A DNA stretch of 64,000 nucleotides from Orthonyx spaldingii (Eukaryota > Chordata > Aves > Passeriformes > Orthonychidae), in contig VZTJ01000540.1 of the NCBI GenBank assembly GCA_013397795.1, positions 587,146 to 651,145 of the forward strand, written 5' to 3'. The notes under the pieces are model-generated. The model ran no database searches and had not been told where the DNA came from. It saw nothing but the letters and a program-made list of their open reading frames with translations. The position numbers and the translations under genes were made by a program. Below, in pieces: positions 63,374 to 64,000 of this stretch (positions are counted from its first letter, which is position 1; each line of letters begins with the position of its first letter).

Positions 63374-64000
63374 AGGCGTTTGACACTATCTCTCACAACA
63401 TCCTCAGGTTAACTCAGGAAGTGTGTACCAGATGAATGGCCAGTGAGGTGAATTGAGAACTGGCTGAACAGCAGATCCTGGAGGGTGTAATCAATGGAAC
63501 AGGATCTAGTTGTAGGTCTGTCACTAATGGTGACCCTCAAGGTTCAATACTGGACTGAGTATTTTTTAATTTACCAAAGCTTATTTGTTACTGACTTGGA
63601 TGAAGGGACAGATGCTTCCTCAGCAAGTTCATTAACAACACAAACCTCTGAGGAGTGGCTGGTACCCCAGAGGGCAGTGCAGCCCTTCAGAAGAACCTTG
63701 ATGGGTTGAAGAGATGAGCAGAGAAGAACCATGAAATTCAACAAAGGCCAGTGCAGGGTCCTGCACCTGGGGAGGAATAACCCCATGTACCAGCACAGGC
63801 TGGGGGCTGATGTGCTGGGAAGCAGCTCCGTGGAGAAGGACCTGGGGATCCTGCTGGACAACAAGCTGTCCATGAGCCAGCAGTGTGTCCTTGTGGCCAA
63901 GAAGGCCAAATGTGTCCTGGGATGCCTGGGATACTGCACAAACACATTGGGAAGAGCATTTGCCAGCAGCTTGCAGGAAGTGATCCTGCCTTTCTACACA
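63374..64000 (+). mobile_element. CR1 LINE, plus strand, runs past window end
   Basis: This is sense CR1 ORF2 sequence from the reverse-transcriptase region. It has a GCGTTTGACACTATCTCTCA block at the start, a CTGACTTGGATGAAGGGAC block, a CCATGAAATTCAACAAAGGC block, then GGCCAGTGCAGGGTCCTGC and a GACCTGGGGATCCTGCTGGA block up to the window edge. The 63720-64000 part is well preserved, while 63380-63700 has more indels. The frame is broken, so the copy is inactive. The 3' end lies beyond 64000. Confidence 0.93.

Noticed and set aside
63571..63959. 124-codon minus-strand frame
   Set aside because: It is antisense to the plus-strand CR1 reverse-transcriptase region.
1..64000. CRISPR arrays, operons, ribosome-binding sites, bacterial mobile elements
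   Set aside because: There are no spaced direct repeats or dense coding, and the repeats present are vertebrate (avian) retroelements.

Overview
This window looks like an intergenic or intronic stretch of a bird genome, probably a passerine, though the species and chromosome cannot be fixed from sequence alone. The evidence is a series of CR1 LINE copies in both orientations and several solo long terminal repeats (LTRs) of class II type, three of them with exact 6-bp target-site duplications (TSDs). The background is AT-rich and has no recognisable host gene. Three runs of N (4542-4927, 21712-21743, 48864-48888) are assembly gaps in or beside hard-to-sequence tracts. No intact protein-coding gene, tRNA, rRNA or CRISPR array could be supported. 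Almost all open frames here are chance frames, products of base-composition bias, or shadows of transposons.

Layout. 1-4199 is AT-rich unique sequence. 4200-~4932 is a minus-strand CpG-rich LTR (A) broken by a gap, followed at ~5059-5386 by a different plus-strand LTR-like piece (G). 11560-12835 is a 1.3-kb CR1 copy (minus), with a second CR1 piece at 13355-13690. 20413-21147 is a plus-strand solo LTR (B) of the same family as A, with the TSD gtgtcc. 22699-22936 (C) and 30530-30787 (D) are two short LTRs of a second family, and C has the TSD gggtgt. 29440-29615 resembles the 3' internal region of an avian endogenous retrovirus. A pyrimidine-rich block lies at ~34430-34875. CR1 3' ends lie at 38100-38250 (plus), 46659-47047 (minus) and 53386-53808 (minus). 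A candidate LTR (H) lies at ~41530-41870. A CR1 3' end at 52063-52768 was split by a 496-bp minus-strand LTR (E) with the TSD gtggtt. LTR F occupies ~58160-58671, just beyond a cluster of three octamer (POU-type) motifs. CR1 copies lie at ~59020-59760 and from ~63374 past the right edge, with a decayed CR1 piece at ~62370-62530.

How the parts relate. There is no operon or pathway here. The sequence records retrotransposon insertion and decay. The nested E-in-CR1 insertion gives a relative age, with the CR1 older. LTRs A, B, E and F share a U3 style of C-rich pyrimidine tracts, a TATA-like box and AATAAA, and may have brought promoters and poly(A) signals into an otherwise quiet region. The most interesting leads are the dated nested insertion with its unusual LTR end, the helically phased octamer cluster at 57957-58092, and several perfect stem-loops. 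I did not find a convincing new biological system.
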